The translations under genes and the position numbers were made by a program. 64,000 nt of DNA from Acidobacteriota bacterium. Its GTDB lineage: Bacteria > Acidobacteriota > Vicinamibacteria > Vicinamibacterales > SCN-69-37. The stretch lies in the NCBI GenBank assembly GCA_947467605.1, contig CANIII010000020.1, positions 30,406 through 94,405 of the forward strand. The letters run 5' to 3'. The notes under the pieces are model-generated. The model worked only from the letters and a program-made list of their open reading frames with translations. It had not been told where the DNA came from and searched no databases. This document shows positions 49,712 through 59,657 of the stretch, in pieces. The stretch's first letter is position 1; the number at the start of each line of letters is the position of its first letter.

Positions 49712-50287
49712 CTACGCGCGTCCGGCGAAGTCGCGGGTTTCCGTGTGCACTTTGATCTTCTCGCCTTCTTTGATGAAGAGCGGCACACGGATTTCCATCC
49801 CGGTGTTGGTCGTGGCGGCCTTCGTCACGCTGCCGCTTGACGTATCGCCGCGAACGGCCGGCTCCGTGTAGGCAATCGTCATATCCACCAAAGGCGGAAA
49901 CTGCAGGCTGATCGGGTTGCCGTTGTACTTGTGGACCTGGATCTCGAGGTTATCGGTGAGCAGGAAGCGGTCTTCACCGGTCGTGTCTGCGGAGAGCGTG
50001 AGCGTCTCGAACGATTCCTGATCCATGAAGTGGTAGCCGTCGGCGTCTGAATACAGGAAGGTCGCGGGCACCTTGACGAGGTCGGGGTCTCCGAATTTAT
50101 CGCCGGCTTTGAACGTCCGGTCGAAGACCGCGCGGGTCAGGAGGTTCCGCATTTTGAGCCGGACCAGCGTCTGTCCACCGCGGGCCGTTGGCTTCGACAC
50201 CTCGACCTCCAGGCAGTGGTACGGCGCGTTCTCGTACTCGAAGAACATCTTGCGCTTGATCTCGATCGCTTCCAACAGGCTGGCCAT
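49712..50287 (-). CDS. efp: Elongation factor P
   Basis: MRNLLTRAVFDRTFKAGDKF, YTEPAVRGDTSSGSVTKAATTNTGMEIRVPLFIKEGEKIKVHTET. Confidence 0.93.
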   Translation of the reverse strand: MASLLEAIEIKRKMFFEYENAPYHCLEVEVSKPTARGGQTLVRLKMRNLLTRAVFDRTFKAGDKFGDPDLVKVPATFLYSDADGYHFMDQESFETLTLSADTTGEDRFLLTDNLEIQVHKYNGNPISLQFPPLVDMTIAYTEPAVRGDTSSGSVTKAATTNTGMEIRVPLFIKEGEKIKVHTETRDFAGRA

Positions 50288-50293
50288 CGGGAC

Positions 50294-50299
50294 ATTCTA
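50294..50299 (-). promoter_or_regulatory. Putative -10 TAGAAT for leaderless efp
   Basis: TAGAAT-GTCCCG-ATG. Confidence 0.5.
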
Positions 50300-50833
50300 C
50301 CGGAGGGAGCCGCTTCCAATCGAGTGCGACCGCACCATGATCAGATCCCGTTGCACATCGCGCCCTACGGTGAAGGAATGGTCGCCGACGACTTCGAAAC
50401 CGAACTTCCGGTAGAAGGCGATGGCCTTCGAGTTGTGCTCCCAGACGCCGAGCCACAGCACGTCGCAATTCGACTCAGCGGCGCGTGAGATGACGTCCTG
50501 CATCAAGGCCTGCGCGACGCCTCGGCCCTGGCATTCGCGGGCGACGTAGATCCGGCTGAGTTCCGACGGGCGCTCGGCCGTCACGCAATCGATGGACTGC
50601 GAACGCCGCCACTGCGAGAAGCCGACAAGCCGGCCATCGATTTCAGCGAACGACGTCACGAGGCCCGGATCCGCGATTTCCTTTCGCTGCAGCGCCTCCC
50701 CATACGCGTTGGCGCAGTAGAGGTCCATGTCCTCGGCCGCGGTGCCGGACGCGAACGTCGCTCTAAATGTCTGCTCGGCAAAGCGGGCCAGAAGCAGGGC
50801 GTCGCTGTCGAGTGCACGTCGAAGCGTGATCAT
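50297..50833 (-). CDS. GNAT family N-acetyltransferase
   Basis: LSRIYVARECQGRGVAQALMQDVISRA acetyl-CoA motif; start at MITLRRALDSD. Confidence 0.88.
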   Translation of the reverse strand: MITLRRALDSDALLLARFAEQTFRATFASGTAAEDMDLYCANAYGEALQRKEIADPGLVTSFAEIDGRLVGFSQWRRSQSIDCVTAERPSELSRIYVARECQGRGVAQALMQDVISRAAESNCDVLWLGVWEHNSKAIAFYRKFGFEVVGDHSFTVGRDVQRDLIMVRSHSIGSGSLR

Positions 50834-50837
50834 CCGC

Positions 50838-52736
50838 CTACTTCTTCCGCGCTCCTGCAATCGTCGTGAGGACGTCAGCGGTGCCGGCGATCCGCTCCAA
50901 ATGCGGATACTTCAGGCCGCCGTGATATTTGATCTGCACCGTCTTGTAGTAGCTGCCGTTTTCCACGATCAGCTCGATCGGCGTCGTCGCAGTCTTCGAC
51001 GCGCCCAGTGCACGTAGCAACTCGTCACCAGAGAACTTGCGGCCGTTCACGGCGATCAGTTTCATACCTTGCGAGATGCCCGCCGTGAACGCCGGCCACG
51101 TTGGCCAGGCGTCGTCGACCGTGCCGTCGGCGGCGACGTGAATGCCGAGCGAACCGTAGGCGTTTGTGCTGCCGTCAAGCGTCCACGGGTCGGTGAACAT
51201 GTTCGGCGCGTCGGTGTAGACGAGCGTGTAACCGCCGTTCGTGAACCCACCGTCGGGAATTGCCGCGGCCTTGCTCTTTAAGCGGTCCTCGAAGAACTTC
51301 TTCCAGTCGTAGGCTGCGACCGAGTTCATCGTGCGATACACCTCCTCGGCGTCGTACGCCTTGACCCACACGGTTCCGTTGTCCTTCTGGCCGTGAAAGG
51401 CTGCGCAGAAATCGTCGAGGGTCTTCGCGCCGTTCGTCAGCTTGCGAATGAGGGTGTCGGCTTCAAGCCAGATCAATGTGCCCTCGTCGTAGAAGGACGG
51501 GAGGCCGTAGGTCTGTCGGCGAACACCGGACCAACCACCGGCGGCGGTGTAGAGAAATGGCGAGGAATCCGACGCGTCCTGGAGCGGCCGCCAGGTTCGG
51601 CCGGGCGCGCTCACGGCCATGGCGTCTGCTGCGAGTTCGTCCATCCATTCCCCGGGCGAAATGAGTCCGCCACGTGCGGCCAGCAACTCACCGTAGTAGT
51701 TGGTGAGTCCCTCATAGACCCACAGCAGGTCGTCTTTCATGGGCTGCTCGTAGCCGCCCTGCACGAGTCCCACAGGTCGTCGCGCCTTGCCGTTCCAGGA
51801 GTGGAAGAACTCGTGCGGCAATAACAGACTGCTGCGCTTGGCCGCGCCGTCGTCGACAAACGTTGCTTCAGCGACGCGATCGTCGGCGCACTCATGGTGC
51901 TCCACACCGAATGAGCCGAGGTTGTCGCTGAGCGTCAGGAGCCAGTGGTACTTGCGATAGTGGCCAACGCCGCCAAAGACGGCGCGCTCTTCGACGACGA
52001 TCTTCTTGTAGATGTCGATGCGCGACTGCGGGAACTGCAGCGCCCATTCGCTGTCTGCGATGACGTCGATGACGTGCTCGCCCTGCTCGGAACCTGCCGG
52101 CCACAGCGTGATCGATCGAAAGTGCTCGCCCAACAGCACGGGGTGCTCATTGAGAGAGACCAGTGATGTCGGCGCGTATCGAATCGTGTCGCCGTCGGTG
52201 CGCACAATATCGAGCGAGCCGCCGTTCTTCCAACCGACAGGCTTCCTGAGCGAGGCTGTGACGGTGATCTTCTCAGGATCCTCGCCCATCGGATACAGGC
52301 CGACGGTGTACCAGTTGATGACGGCACATTTCGAATTCGTTGATGGCAGCGTACCGAACGCGCCGCCAGTGTAGGGCACCACGTAGTCGTACTTGGCCGT
52401 GACCTGCTTCGCACCGGCCGGCACGGTAAAACGAAACGCATTGACCTCGACCAGATCGCGACGCCACTCGAGCTCCGTCGCGTCGGCGAAGATATGCAAA
52501 CCGGTCAGGTTCGAGATGGGGCCCGACGCCATGTGCTCGCCAGGGATCCACTTCGGGTAGAACAACGTCATCGCCCCAGCACGCGCCGGCATCGCCATCG
52601 TGGCGTGCAGAATCTTCATCGGCGCATCGGTCGCATCGACATCGAGTGTCATCGCCGTCGCCGTGACCTGTGCGGACGTGGATGGACCAACCATGGCCAA
52701 GAGCGCCAGCACGCCGATTAGGGTTCGGAGTTTCAT
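50838..52736 (-). CDS. M61 family (glycyl aminopeptidase-like) metallopeptidase with PDZ
   Basis: LLLPHEFFHSWNGKARRP (HExxH-like HEFFH), WVYEGLTNYYGEL, C-terminal PDZ. Confidence 0.92.
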   Translation of the reverse strand: MKLRTLIGVLALLAMVGPSTSAQVTATAMTLDVDATDAPMKILHATMAMPARAGAMTLFYPKWIPGEHMASGPISNLTGLHIFADATELEWRRDLVEVNAFRFTVPAGAKQVTAKYDYVVPYTGGAFGTLPSTNSKCAVINWYTVGLYPMGEDPEKITVTASLRKPVGWKNGGSLDIVRTDGDTIRYAPTSLVSLNEHPVLLGEHFRSITLWPAGSEQGEHVIDVIADSEWALQFPQSRIDIYKKIVVEERAVFGGVGHYRKYHWLLTLSDNLGSFGVEHHECADDRVAEATFVDDGAAKRSSLLLPHEFFHSWNGKARRPVGLVQGGYEQPMKDDLLWVYEGLTNYYGELLAARGGLISPGEWMDELAADAMAVSAPGRTWRPLQDASDSSPFLYTAAGGWSGVRRQTYGLPSFYDEGTLIWLEADTLIRKLTNGAKTLDDFCAAFHGQKDNGTVWVKAYDAEEVYRTMNSVAAYDWKKFFEDRLKSKAAAIPDGGFTNGGYTLVYTDAPNMFTDPWTLDGSTNAYGSLGIHVAADGTVDDAWPTWPAFTAGISQGMKLIAVNGRKFSGDELLRALGASKTATTPIELIVENGSYYKTVQIKYHGGLKYPHLERIAGTADVLTTIAGARKK

Positions 52737-52759
52737 GATGCTGGAGATCCTACCAGCCC

Positions 52760-53458
52760 TCACGCCTTAAGGTAGCTCTGCCGAAGCCGCTCTGGAAACT
52801 TCTCGATCGCATAGCGCAGCATCGTGCGCGGCATCGTTCGCACATGCTGCTGGAGAAACGTTTCCTCGACAGCGCGGTCGCGGTCGCCGATTTCGCGGAG
52901 CATCCAGCCAACGGCTTTGTGGATGAGGTCGTGGTCATCCTTCAGCAGCAGCCGCGCGATGCAGAGCGTGTCGTCGAACTCGCCCTGCTTGATGTAATGG
53001 CGCGTGGCCAGGACCGCGATGCGTCGCTCCCAGACGCTGTGCGAACGCGCCAGCGACGTGAGCCGCACCCGCTCCTTCGGCGGCAAATGAGGACCGATGA
53101 TGAACTCGGCGGAGGTGTCGACCAAATCCCAGTTGTTAATGTGCTTCGTGTGTCGCAGGTAGAGCCGGAAGAGCGTCTCGCGTTGCGCGACGTCGCCGCG
53201 TGAGTACTGCCGCACCATGATCAAGAGCGCCAGCAGACGCTCTTCGTGCCACGACGAGGCGAGGAGGACCGCCACGTCTGACAGCGGAAGGTCGCGATGC
53301 TCCGCAGCGACCTTGCGGGTCACCGGCACTCGAATGCCAAGGAACTGGTCGCCCTCACCATATTCGCCTGGCCCGGTCTTGAAGTAGCGTCGTGCGACCT
53401 CAGCCTGTTTCGGATCGGCCAGATCGCGCATCTGGCGGTGGATGGATTCAGTCGTCAC
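52760..53458 (-). CDS. DNA alkylation repair protein (AlkD-like HEAT repeat)
   Basis: FLGIRVPVTRKVAAEHRDL, NNWDLVDTSAEFI, HDLIHKAVGWMLREIGDRD. Confidence 0.9.
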   Translation of the reverse strand: MTTESIHRQMRDLADPKQAEVARRYFKTGPGEYGEGDQFLGIRVPVTRKVAAEHRDLPLSDVAVLLASSWHEERLLALLIMVRQYSRGDVAQRETLFRLYLRHTKHINNWDLVDTSAEFIIGPHLPPKERVRLTSLARSHSVWERRIAVLATRHYIKQGEFDDTLCIARLLLKDDHDLIHKAVGWMLREIGDRDRAVEETFLQQHVRTMPRTMLRYAIEKFPERLRQSYLKA

Positions 53459-53474
53459 GTCTGCGGCTGGATTG

Positions 53475-53480
53475 TATGAT
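53475..53480 (+). promoter_or_regulatory. Putative -10 TATGAT for leaderless sdaA
   Basis: TATGAT-CAGCCC-ATG(53487). Confidence 0.5.
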
Positions 53481-53486
53481 CAGCCC

Positions 53487-54899
53487 ATGCCCGCCATGGT
53501 CAGCATTTTCAACGACGTCATTGGCCCCGTCATGCGCGGTGCCTCGAGCTCGCACTGCGCGGCGGCACTGAGAATCGGCCGGCTGGCCCGCGATCTGATG
53601 GGCGGCGACATCACCGACATCCTGATCGAATTCGACACGAACGGCGCGCTGCCCAATACGCATGAGAGCCAGGGCTCCGACATGGGTCTCTTTGGCGGAC
53701 TCCTCGGCTGGGACGCGGCCGACGAGCGATTGCCGAATTCGCCCGAAGCATTGAAGCGCGCGGGCACGAACGTGACGGTGAAGTACATCGACTGTCACGA
53801 TCCGCACCCGAACACGTATCGGCTCACGCTGACCAACGCGCGCGAGCAGCACACGATGATCGCGATCTCGACCGGCGGCGGCATGATCGAGGTGCTGAAC
53901 ATCGATGGCATCGGCGTGTCGCTCGACGGCGGCAGCCGCGTGGAGTTCAACGGTCACCTGCTGAACCCTGTGCTGCCCGTGCTCTCGCAGCCGGACGCCA
54001 CATTGCCCTTTCGCTCCTGCGCTGACCTGATCAAAGTCGACGCTGGCCGAGAGATTCCGCTGTGGAAGTGGGCCGTCGATTACGAGAAGGCGCGCGGCGC
54101 ACTGACTGATGATCAAGTGCTCGCGATGATGGTCGACATCGTGCGCATCTTGCGTCGATCGATCGCTCAGGGAATCGCGGGCACGACATACGCCGATCGC
54201 GTGCTCGGCCATCAATCGGGCCAGTTCGCCGAGAAAATGAAGAGCGGCGGGCTCCTGAATGGCGGCGCGCTCAACCGCGCGGTCCTCTATGTCACTGCCC
54301 TGATGGAAGTGAAAAGCTCCATGGGCGTCATCGTCGCCGCCCCAACCGCAGGTGCGTGTGCCGCACTACCGGCATCGGTGATTGCGATGGCGGAGGAACT
54401 GGGGCGCAGTGAAGAAGACATGGCCCGCGCAATGCTGGCCGCCGGCGCGATCGGTCTCTTCATCGCCGGTCCGTGGACGTTCGCCGCTGAAGTCGGCGGC
54501 TGTCAGGCTGAAGGCGGCTCCGCAGCGGCGATGGCTGCGGCCGCGCTGGTCACACTCGGCGGCGGCAACCTGACGCAAGCGACCTCTGCGGCGTCAATGG
54601 CGCTGCAGAGCATGCTCGGCCTGATCTGTGATCCGGTGGCGGCGCGCGTCGAAGTGCCCTGCCTCGGCAAGAACGTCATCGCCGCCAGCAACGCGCTCTC
54701 GTGCGCGAACATGGCGCTCGCCGGCTTCGATCAGGTGATTCCGTTCGACGAAGTCGTCGACGCCGCACGCCGCGTCGCCGATGCCATGCCACGTGAACAT
54801 CGCTGCACCGCCCTCGGCGGCCTGGCGACGACGCCAACGGCGATCAAGCTGAGTGCAGAGCTTGCGGCGCGGCTCAAGGGTCTCGCCGTCGTTCGCTAA
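53487..54899 (+). CDS. sdaA: L-serine ammonia-lyase (iron-sulfur, single chain beta-alpha)
   Basis: FNDVIGPVMRGASSSHCAAALRIG, GVIVAAPTAGACAALP, GLICDPVAARVEVPCLGKNV. Confidence 0.94.
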   Translation: MPAMVSIFNDVIGPVMRGASSSHCAAALRIGRLARDLMGGDITDILIEFDTNGALPNTHESQGSDMGLFGGLLGWDAADERLPNSPEALKRAGTNVTVKYIDCHDPHPNTYRLTLTNAREQHTMIAISTGGGMIEVLNIDGIGVSLDGGSRVEFNGHLLNPVLPVLSQPDATLPFRSCADLIKVDAGREIPLWKWAVDYEKARGALTDDQVLAMMVDIVRILRRSIAQGIAGTTYADRVLGHQSGQFAEKMKSGGLLNGGALNRAVLYVTALMEVKSSMGVIVAAPTAGACAALPASVIAMAEELGRSEEDMARAMLAAGAIGLFIAGPWTFAAEVGGCQAEGGSAAAMAAAALVTLGGGNLTQATSAASMALQSMLGLICDPVAARVEVPCLGKNVIAASNALSCANMALAGFDQVIPFDEVVDAARRVADAMPREHRCTALGGLATTPTAIKLSAELAARLKGLAVVR

Positions 54900-55363
54900 A
54901 TTTTCTTCGCCAGCTTCAGCACGATCTCAAATTCGTCTTTGGCGACGGGCTGCACGGACAGGCGGCTGCCCTTCTGGGTCACCATCATTTTCTCGAGACC
55001 CTTGGTGGACTTCAGCGTCTCGAGTGACACCGTGCCGTGGAAGTTCTTCACGAAACCGATGTCGACCATGAACCAGGTGGGCTTGGCTTTGTCGGAGTCT
55101 TCGTCGTAGTAGTGGCTCTTCTTGTTGAAGGCTGACGAGTCGGGATAGCCGGCCTTCACGATCTTCGCGAGGCCCGTCACACCCGACGGCTCGGCATTCG
55201 ATGCGTAGAACAGCACCTCGTCGCCCACCTGCATGTCGTCGCGCATATAGTTGCGCGCTTTGAAGTTGCGCACACCTTCCCAATTGGTCGAGCCGTCACG
55301 CGCCAGATCATCGATCGTGTAGGCGCTCGGCTCGCACTTCATCAACCAGTAACGCTTGGCCAT
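54896..55363 (-). CDS. EVE domain-containing protein
   Basis: YWLMKCEPSAYTIDDL, NWEGVRNFKARNYMRDDMQVGDEVLFYASNAEPSGVTGLAKIV. Confidence 0.93.
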   Translation of the reverse strand: MAKRYWLMKCEPSAYTIDDLARDGSTNWEGVRNFKARNYMRDDMQVGDEVLFYASNAEPSGVTGLAKIVKAGYPDSSAFNKKSHYYDEDSDKAKPTWFMVDIGFVKNFHGTVSLETLKSTKGLEKMMVTQKGSRLSVQPVAKDEFEIVLKLAKKI

Positions 55364-55971
55364 CAGTCTCTCCTGTAGGGCACTTCAAGAAACGCCGGCA
55401 GGTTCGCGGCATCGATGATCGCCCGGAGCCCATCACGGTCGTGGAATTCGGTCTGGTCGCGATCCACCATCACCGTGTTGGGATACATCGGCGCGAGCCT
55501 GCGAAATTCCGCGTCAATCAGGCGGAAGCGGTGCACCATCTGCTCCACATTTTCATGTGGTCGGTTGCGATGGCGAATGTGTTTTTCGATGGTGTTGGTG
55601 CTCGAGGTGAGAACAATCACGCGATCAGGATTCCACCAGTCGCCGATCGACAAGACCGCGCGCAAATCAGCGTGGTACTCAGCTGGGTATTCCGCGATAT
55701 GGGCCTCGAGCGTGATGCGCGCACCCTCGAACAAGATGACTTTGCCGGGAATGTCGTGTGTGGCTGCGTCGCGATAGTTCGCGTCGTAGAGTTCGGCGAA
55801 GTAGCGAGTCACCCCGACCGGATTGCGGCCGGCCTCGATGTCTTCGAGCACGCGCGGATCCCACACGCCCTGCTCGCCTTCGCCGTAGGCGCCGTTGTGG
55901 TACAGATCACCGAGCTGTCGAACGAGCGTGCTCTTGCCCACGCCGGGACCGCCCACAATCGCTACGCGCAT
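55363..55971 (-). CDS. P-loop NTPase / small kinase-like ATP-binding protein
   Basis: MRVAIVGGPGVGKSTLVRQLGDLY; start ATG 55971. Confidence 0.75.
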   Translation of the reverse strand: MRVAIVGGPGVGKSTLVRQLGDLYHNGAYGEGEQGVWDPRVLEDIEAGRNPVGVTRYFAELYDANYRDAATHDIPGKVILFEGARITLEAHIAEYPAEYHADLRAVLSIGDWWNPDRVIVLTSSTNTIEKHIRHRNRPHENVEQMVHRFRLIDAEFRRLAPMYPNTVMVDRDQTEFHDRDGLRAIIDAANLPAFLEVPYRRD

Positions 55972-55973
55972 GA

Positions 55974-57167
55974 CTATGAATTGTAGTGCGAGTGCGGTCG
56001 CATGTTCGGCAACCAGATCGCGAGAAGGCCGAGTGCCGGCAGGAACGCGCAGACCCGATAGACGAACGTGATGCTCGTGTGATCGGCGAGCACACCGAGT
56101 GCCGCAGCGCCGGCACCGGCCACACCGAAGGCAAAACCAAAGAACAGGCCCGAGACGAGACCGACGCGATTGGGCACGAGCTCTTGTGCGAAGACAAGAA
56201 TCGCCGAGAACGCGGACGACAGGATGAGACCGATGATGACGCTGAGCACGGTGGTCCAGAACAAATTCGCGTACGGCAGCATCATCGTGAACGGCAGGAC
56301 GCCGGCGATCGACGTGAGGATCACCGGCTTGCGGCCGAAGCGATCGCCGATCGGTCCGCCCATAAACGTGCCGGCGGCCACAGCGCCAAGAAACACGAAC
56401 AAATGCAACTGCGCGCTGTGCATCGACACGCCAAAGCGCTGAATGAGAAAGAACATGTAGTAGCTGACGAAGCTCGACGTGTAGACGTATTTTGAAAACA
56501 CGAGCACGAGCAGAATGACCATGGTGCTCGTCACGTGGGCCCGCGTCGGCGCTGCGCCAGGCGCCGGCGTCTTCACGGCCGGTCGGGGCATCCCGATCGA
56601 CCGATACCAGTTGCCGATCCGCACGAGCAGGACAATGGCCAGCAACGCCACCAGCGAAAACCACGCCACGCTGCCCTGGCCTCGCGGCAAGACGATGAAC
56701 GCTGCGAGCAAGGGGCCAAGGGACGAACCGAAGTTACCGCCCGTCTGAAACAGCGACTGCGCAAGACCATGCTTCCCGCCAGATGCGATGCGCGCAAGGC
56801 GTGATGACTCCGGGTGGAAGATGGACGATCCAATGCCCACCATCGCGGCTGCGACCAATAGCCAGGGATACGTCGCCGCCGATGACAGCAGCAACAAACC
56901 CGCCAGTGTGAAGCCCATGCCGACCGCGAGCGAATGCGGCTTCGGATGCTTGTCTGTGTAGAACCCGACGACCGGCTGCAGCAGTGACGACGTCACTTGA
57001 TTGGTGAGAGTGATCAGACCGATTTGCCAGAAGCTGAGCGCGTAGGCGCCCTTCAGCATCGGATACAGCGCAGGCAAGAGCGCCTGCAGCATGTCATTCA
57101 GCATGTGACTCACGCTGAGTCCGACGAGGATGGGCAGCACGGTCGGCTGCGGTTTGGTCAGGGTCAC
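55974..57167 (-). CDS. MFS transporter (fosmidomycin-resistance-like)
   Basis: 12-TM pattern, SHMLNDMLQALLPALYPMLKGAYALSFWQIGLITLTNQVTSSLLQP, GSSIFHPESSRLAR; GTG start overlapping upstream stop. Confidence 0.9.
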   Translation of the reverse strand: MTLTKPQPTVLPILVGLSVSHMLNDMLQALLPALYPMLKGAYALSFWQIGLITLTNQVTSSLLQPVVGFYTDKHPKPHSLAVGMGFTLAGLLLLSSAATYPWLLVAAAMVGIGSSIFHPESSRLARIASGGKHGLAQSLFQTGGNFGSSLGPLLAAFIVLPRGQGSVAWFSLVALLAIVLLVRIGNWYRSIGMPRPAVKTPAPGAAPTRAHVTSTMVILLVLVFSKYVYTSSFVSYYMFFLIQRFGVSMHSAQLHLFVFLGAVAAGTFMGGPIGDRFGRKPVILTSIAGVLPFTMMLPYANLFWTTVLSVIIGLILSSAFSAILVFAQELVPNRVGLVSGLFFGFAFGVAGAGAAALGVLADHTSITFVYRVCAFLPALGLLAIWLPNMRPHSHYNS

Positions 57168-57901
57168 GGAATCGGCGCGCCGATCAGCAGTCGATTCTTC
57201 GGCGTCACCTCGGCCGGAATCGTCTGCGTCCACACATTGTACCTGTGCGATCGCAGCCGTTCAGCGCGCATGATATCCATCGCCAGCGGGCCATCGACCC
57301 AGCCAGTCAAATTGCCAGTCCCGCCAGACTTGAGATCGTGGCAGCACGGCAACACCGCGACCCGCGCGCGCACAAACGTGGCGCGATCCAGGATCTCATC
57401 CGTCAGCCCACCACACGCATGGCACGACACCACCACATCACTCGGCTCCAGCGCCACATCGTCAATCGACGCTTCACGGAATTTCACGCGTCGATCAATG
57501 CGCGGCCAGGCGGCAGCGATCGATGCGGTCAGCTTTGCGGCCGATGGTGGGATAGCGGGATCCACGACGACGGCATACGGTGAGGTGTCGTCGAGCAGCA
57601 GCATGATGTGCGCGAGAAGGCCGTGTCCGCCAGCAAGATCAACAATGCGGCCGCCACGAAAGAGGCGGCGCACTCGTCGGGCGGTTTCCCACGCTTCGTA
57701 CAATTCCTTGCGCGGGAGACACCCCGCGTCGCAAACCGCCCGACCAATGCGATCAAAGAGCGTGTCGCCGGGAAATCTCTCGAGGTCGTGCGGGGTCAGT
57801 CTTCCCTTTGACGATGCGCTGAATGCGCCAGTCGAGAACGAGTCTCCGCTCTCCCGAAGCAGGCTTGCCGCAAGCGGTGACGTGGGCTCATGTGTCGCCA
57901 T
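57164..57901 (-). CDS. SAM-dependent methyltransferase-like protein
   Basis: GGRIVDLAGGHGLLAHIML motif I, DVVVSCHACGGLTDEIL. Confidence 0.75.
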   Translation of the reverse strand: MATHEPTSPLAASLLRESGDSFSTGAFSASSKGRLTPHDLERFPGDTLFDRIGRAVCDAGCLPRKELYEAWETARRVRRLFRGGRIVDLAGGHGLLAHIMLLLDDTSPYAVVVDPAIPPSAAKLTASIAAAWPRIDRRVKFREASIDDVALEPSDVVVSCHACGGLTDEILDRATFVRARVAVLPCCHDLKSGGTGNLTGWVDGPLAMDIMRAERLRSHRYNVWTQTIPAEVTPKNRLLIGAPIP

Positions 57902-57911
57902 ATCAACGACA

Positions 57912-59657
57912 TTATCTGATCACGAGATCCTGCACTTTTCGCTCGCCCGGCTGGATCGTCAGCGGCGCAGCCGCGCTGACCAGCGATGCGAGCAGCGCGG
58001 GATCGAACTGCTCATCCCGATCGAGGTCAGTCACTGCCGCGAGCAAGTATTCGCCGGCGGGCAGCGAGATGATGCCCGGCCCGCCGAGTGTGAACTGGCC
58101 ATTGGAGTCGGGCTTGCCGATGAGGATGCGCCGCGATCCGGTGAGCCAGTACGCTTTGTCCGTCGGAAACACGAGCACCGTGTAGTCGGTGGCCGGCGCG
58201 CCTGAGGCTTGCAGCAATCGTCCCGTCACACTCTGAGACTTGTCGCTGAACGTGACGACCACATCTTTCGGCAATGTCTCGGGCGTGAGGTCGATTGGTC
58301 GATCAGTGATGTCTTTGCCATCGGCCACGACCGATTTGAGCGACCACGTCACGGTATTCGCATTGGCGCCAAATGACGCGGGCCCATTCACGATGAAGGA
58401 ACCGGGCGGGAGTCGCTGCACGGTGAAGGCACCGGTGGCGTCACTTGCCACGGTTGTGCCACCACTGCCACCTCTCGCCATGGCCTTCAGTGATGGCTGC
58501 CATCCATTGAGCGGCGGCGCGGACGACGTGCCGTCGAACACGATGCGACCCTTGAGTGTGATCGGCGATTTCAGGACGAGTTGAATGTCCGTCTGGTTAC
58601 CGTTGACGTCGATCAACTGACTGGCAAACAGATTTCCCGCCGGACCACTTGAATCAGAGGACAAGACGTACGGCCCCGGCATCAGGCCCGCCATTTGGAA
58701 GCGGCCGTTCTCGCGCGCGATCGCGGTGGAAACAGTCTGGTACGAACTGCCGGGAGCAGACATGAGCCGCACATTCGACATCGGCGGCACCTGACCGTCA
58801 CTGGTCATCACAGTGCCGTCGATCCTTCCCATCATTCCCACATCCAGTCGAACATCTACCCCTGTGCGCTCATCTCCCGCCGCGAGCAGGATGCCGCCGG
58901 CATCGGCGGGACGCGACGTACCGGGGTAGTACGTGGGCAGGTAGCGCAACAGGGGCTGCGCCGCTTCTTGTGGCGGCACAACTCCGCGCAATGCGTTATC
59001 AACCTCGCGATCTGTCAGTTGCTTTGTACCCGTCGCGGTCGCGTTTCCTTGAAACGCCGACACGACGTATTCGCCGGGCGGCAGGCCGTAGACGCGGTAA
59101 CGACCGCGCTCGTCTGTGGTGACGCCATTGCCTGCACTAACCAACACGCGTTCGCCGTTTTGTAGCTTCCGCTGCTGCACCGCAACAGAGGCCTGCACTG
59201 GCCTGCCCAACTCGTCAGTGATCACACCGGAGATCGCCGCAGCCGGTGGAAGGCGAATGACGATGTCGCCGACCTTCTGCCCGGCAGCCAGCACGATGCC
59301 GGTCCCGGGGCGCGCCGGTCGGCGAGCACCCGCAACGGCGCCAAGGAATGGCGCCTTGCTCGCGCCAACGGTGTAGCGATCGGGCGGAAGTGCTGCGAAT
59401 GCAAACTTGCCGTTGCTGTCCGTCGACGTCACCTTCAACACACCGGTAACCATGCCGATCAACACCACGTTCGCTGTGCGCAGTGGTCGGGGTGAACCAT
59501 CGGCGCTCATCACGATGCCGCTGATCGCACCCGTACCTGCCGGCGCCGGCGCGACAGGAGCGGTCGTCGGTGCGGCGTCACGCACTTGCGCGAGGGCCTG
59601 GACCGGCGTCATCAGAGACGCGAAACACAAGACGTGAATGAAGCGCGCGCGGATCAT
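57912..59657 (-). CDS. Secreted carboxypeptidase-regulatory-like domain protein
   Basis: Signal peptide, repeated SDGSP/GRFQMAGLMPGPYVLS beta-sandwich motifs; ATGA overlap with upstream paralogue. Confidence 0.8.
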   Translation of the reverse strand: MIRARFIHVLCFASLMTPVQALAQVRDAAPTTAPVAPAPAGTGAISGIVMSADGSPRPLRTANVVLIGMVTGVLKVTSTDSNGKFAFAALPPDRYTVGASKAPFLGAVAGARRPARPGTGIVLAAGQKVGDIVIRLPPAAAISGVITDELGRPVQASVAVQQRKLQNGERVLVSAGNGVTTDERGRYRVYGLPPGEYVVSAFQGNATATGTKQLTDREVDNALRGVVPPQEAAQPLLRYLPTYYPGTSRPADAGGILLAAGDERTGVDVRLDVGMMGRIDGTVMTSDGQVPPMSNVRLMSAPGSSYQTVSTAIARENGRFQMAGLMPGPYVLSSDSSGPAGNLFASQLIDVNGNQTDIQLVLKSPITLKGRIVFDGTSSAPPLNGWQPSLKAMARGGSGGTTVASDATGAFTVQRLPPGSFIVNGPASFGANANTVTWSLKSVVADGKDITDRPIDLTPETLPKDVVVTFSDKSQSVTGRLLQASGAPATDYTVLVFPTDKAYWLTGSRRILIGKPDSNGQFTLGGPGIISLPAGEYLLAAVTDLDRDEQFDPALLASLVSAAAPLTIQPGERKVQDLVIR

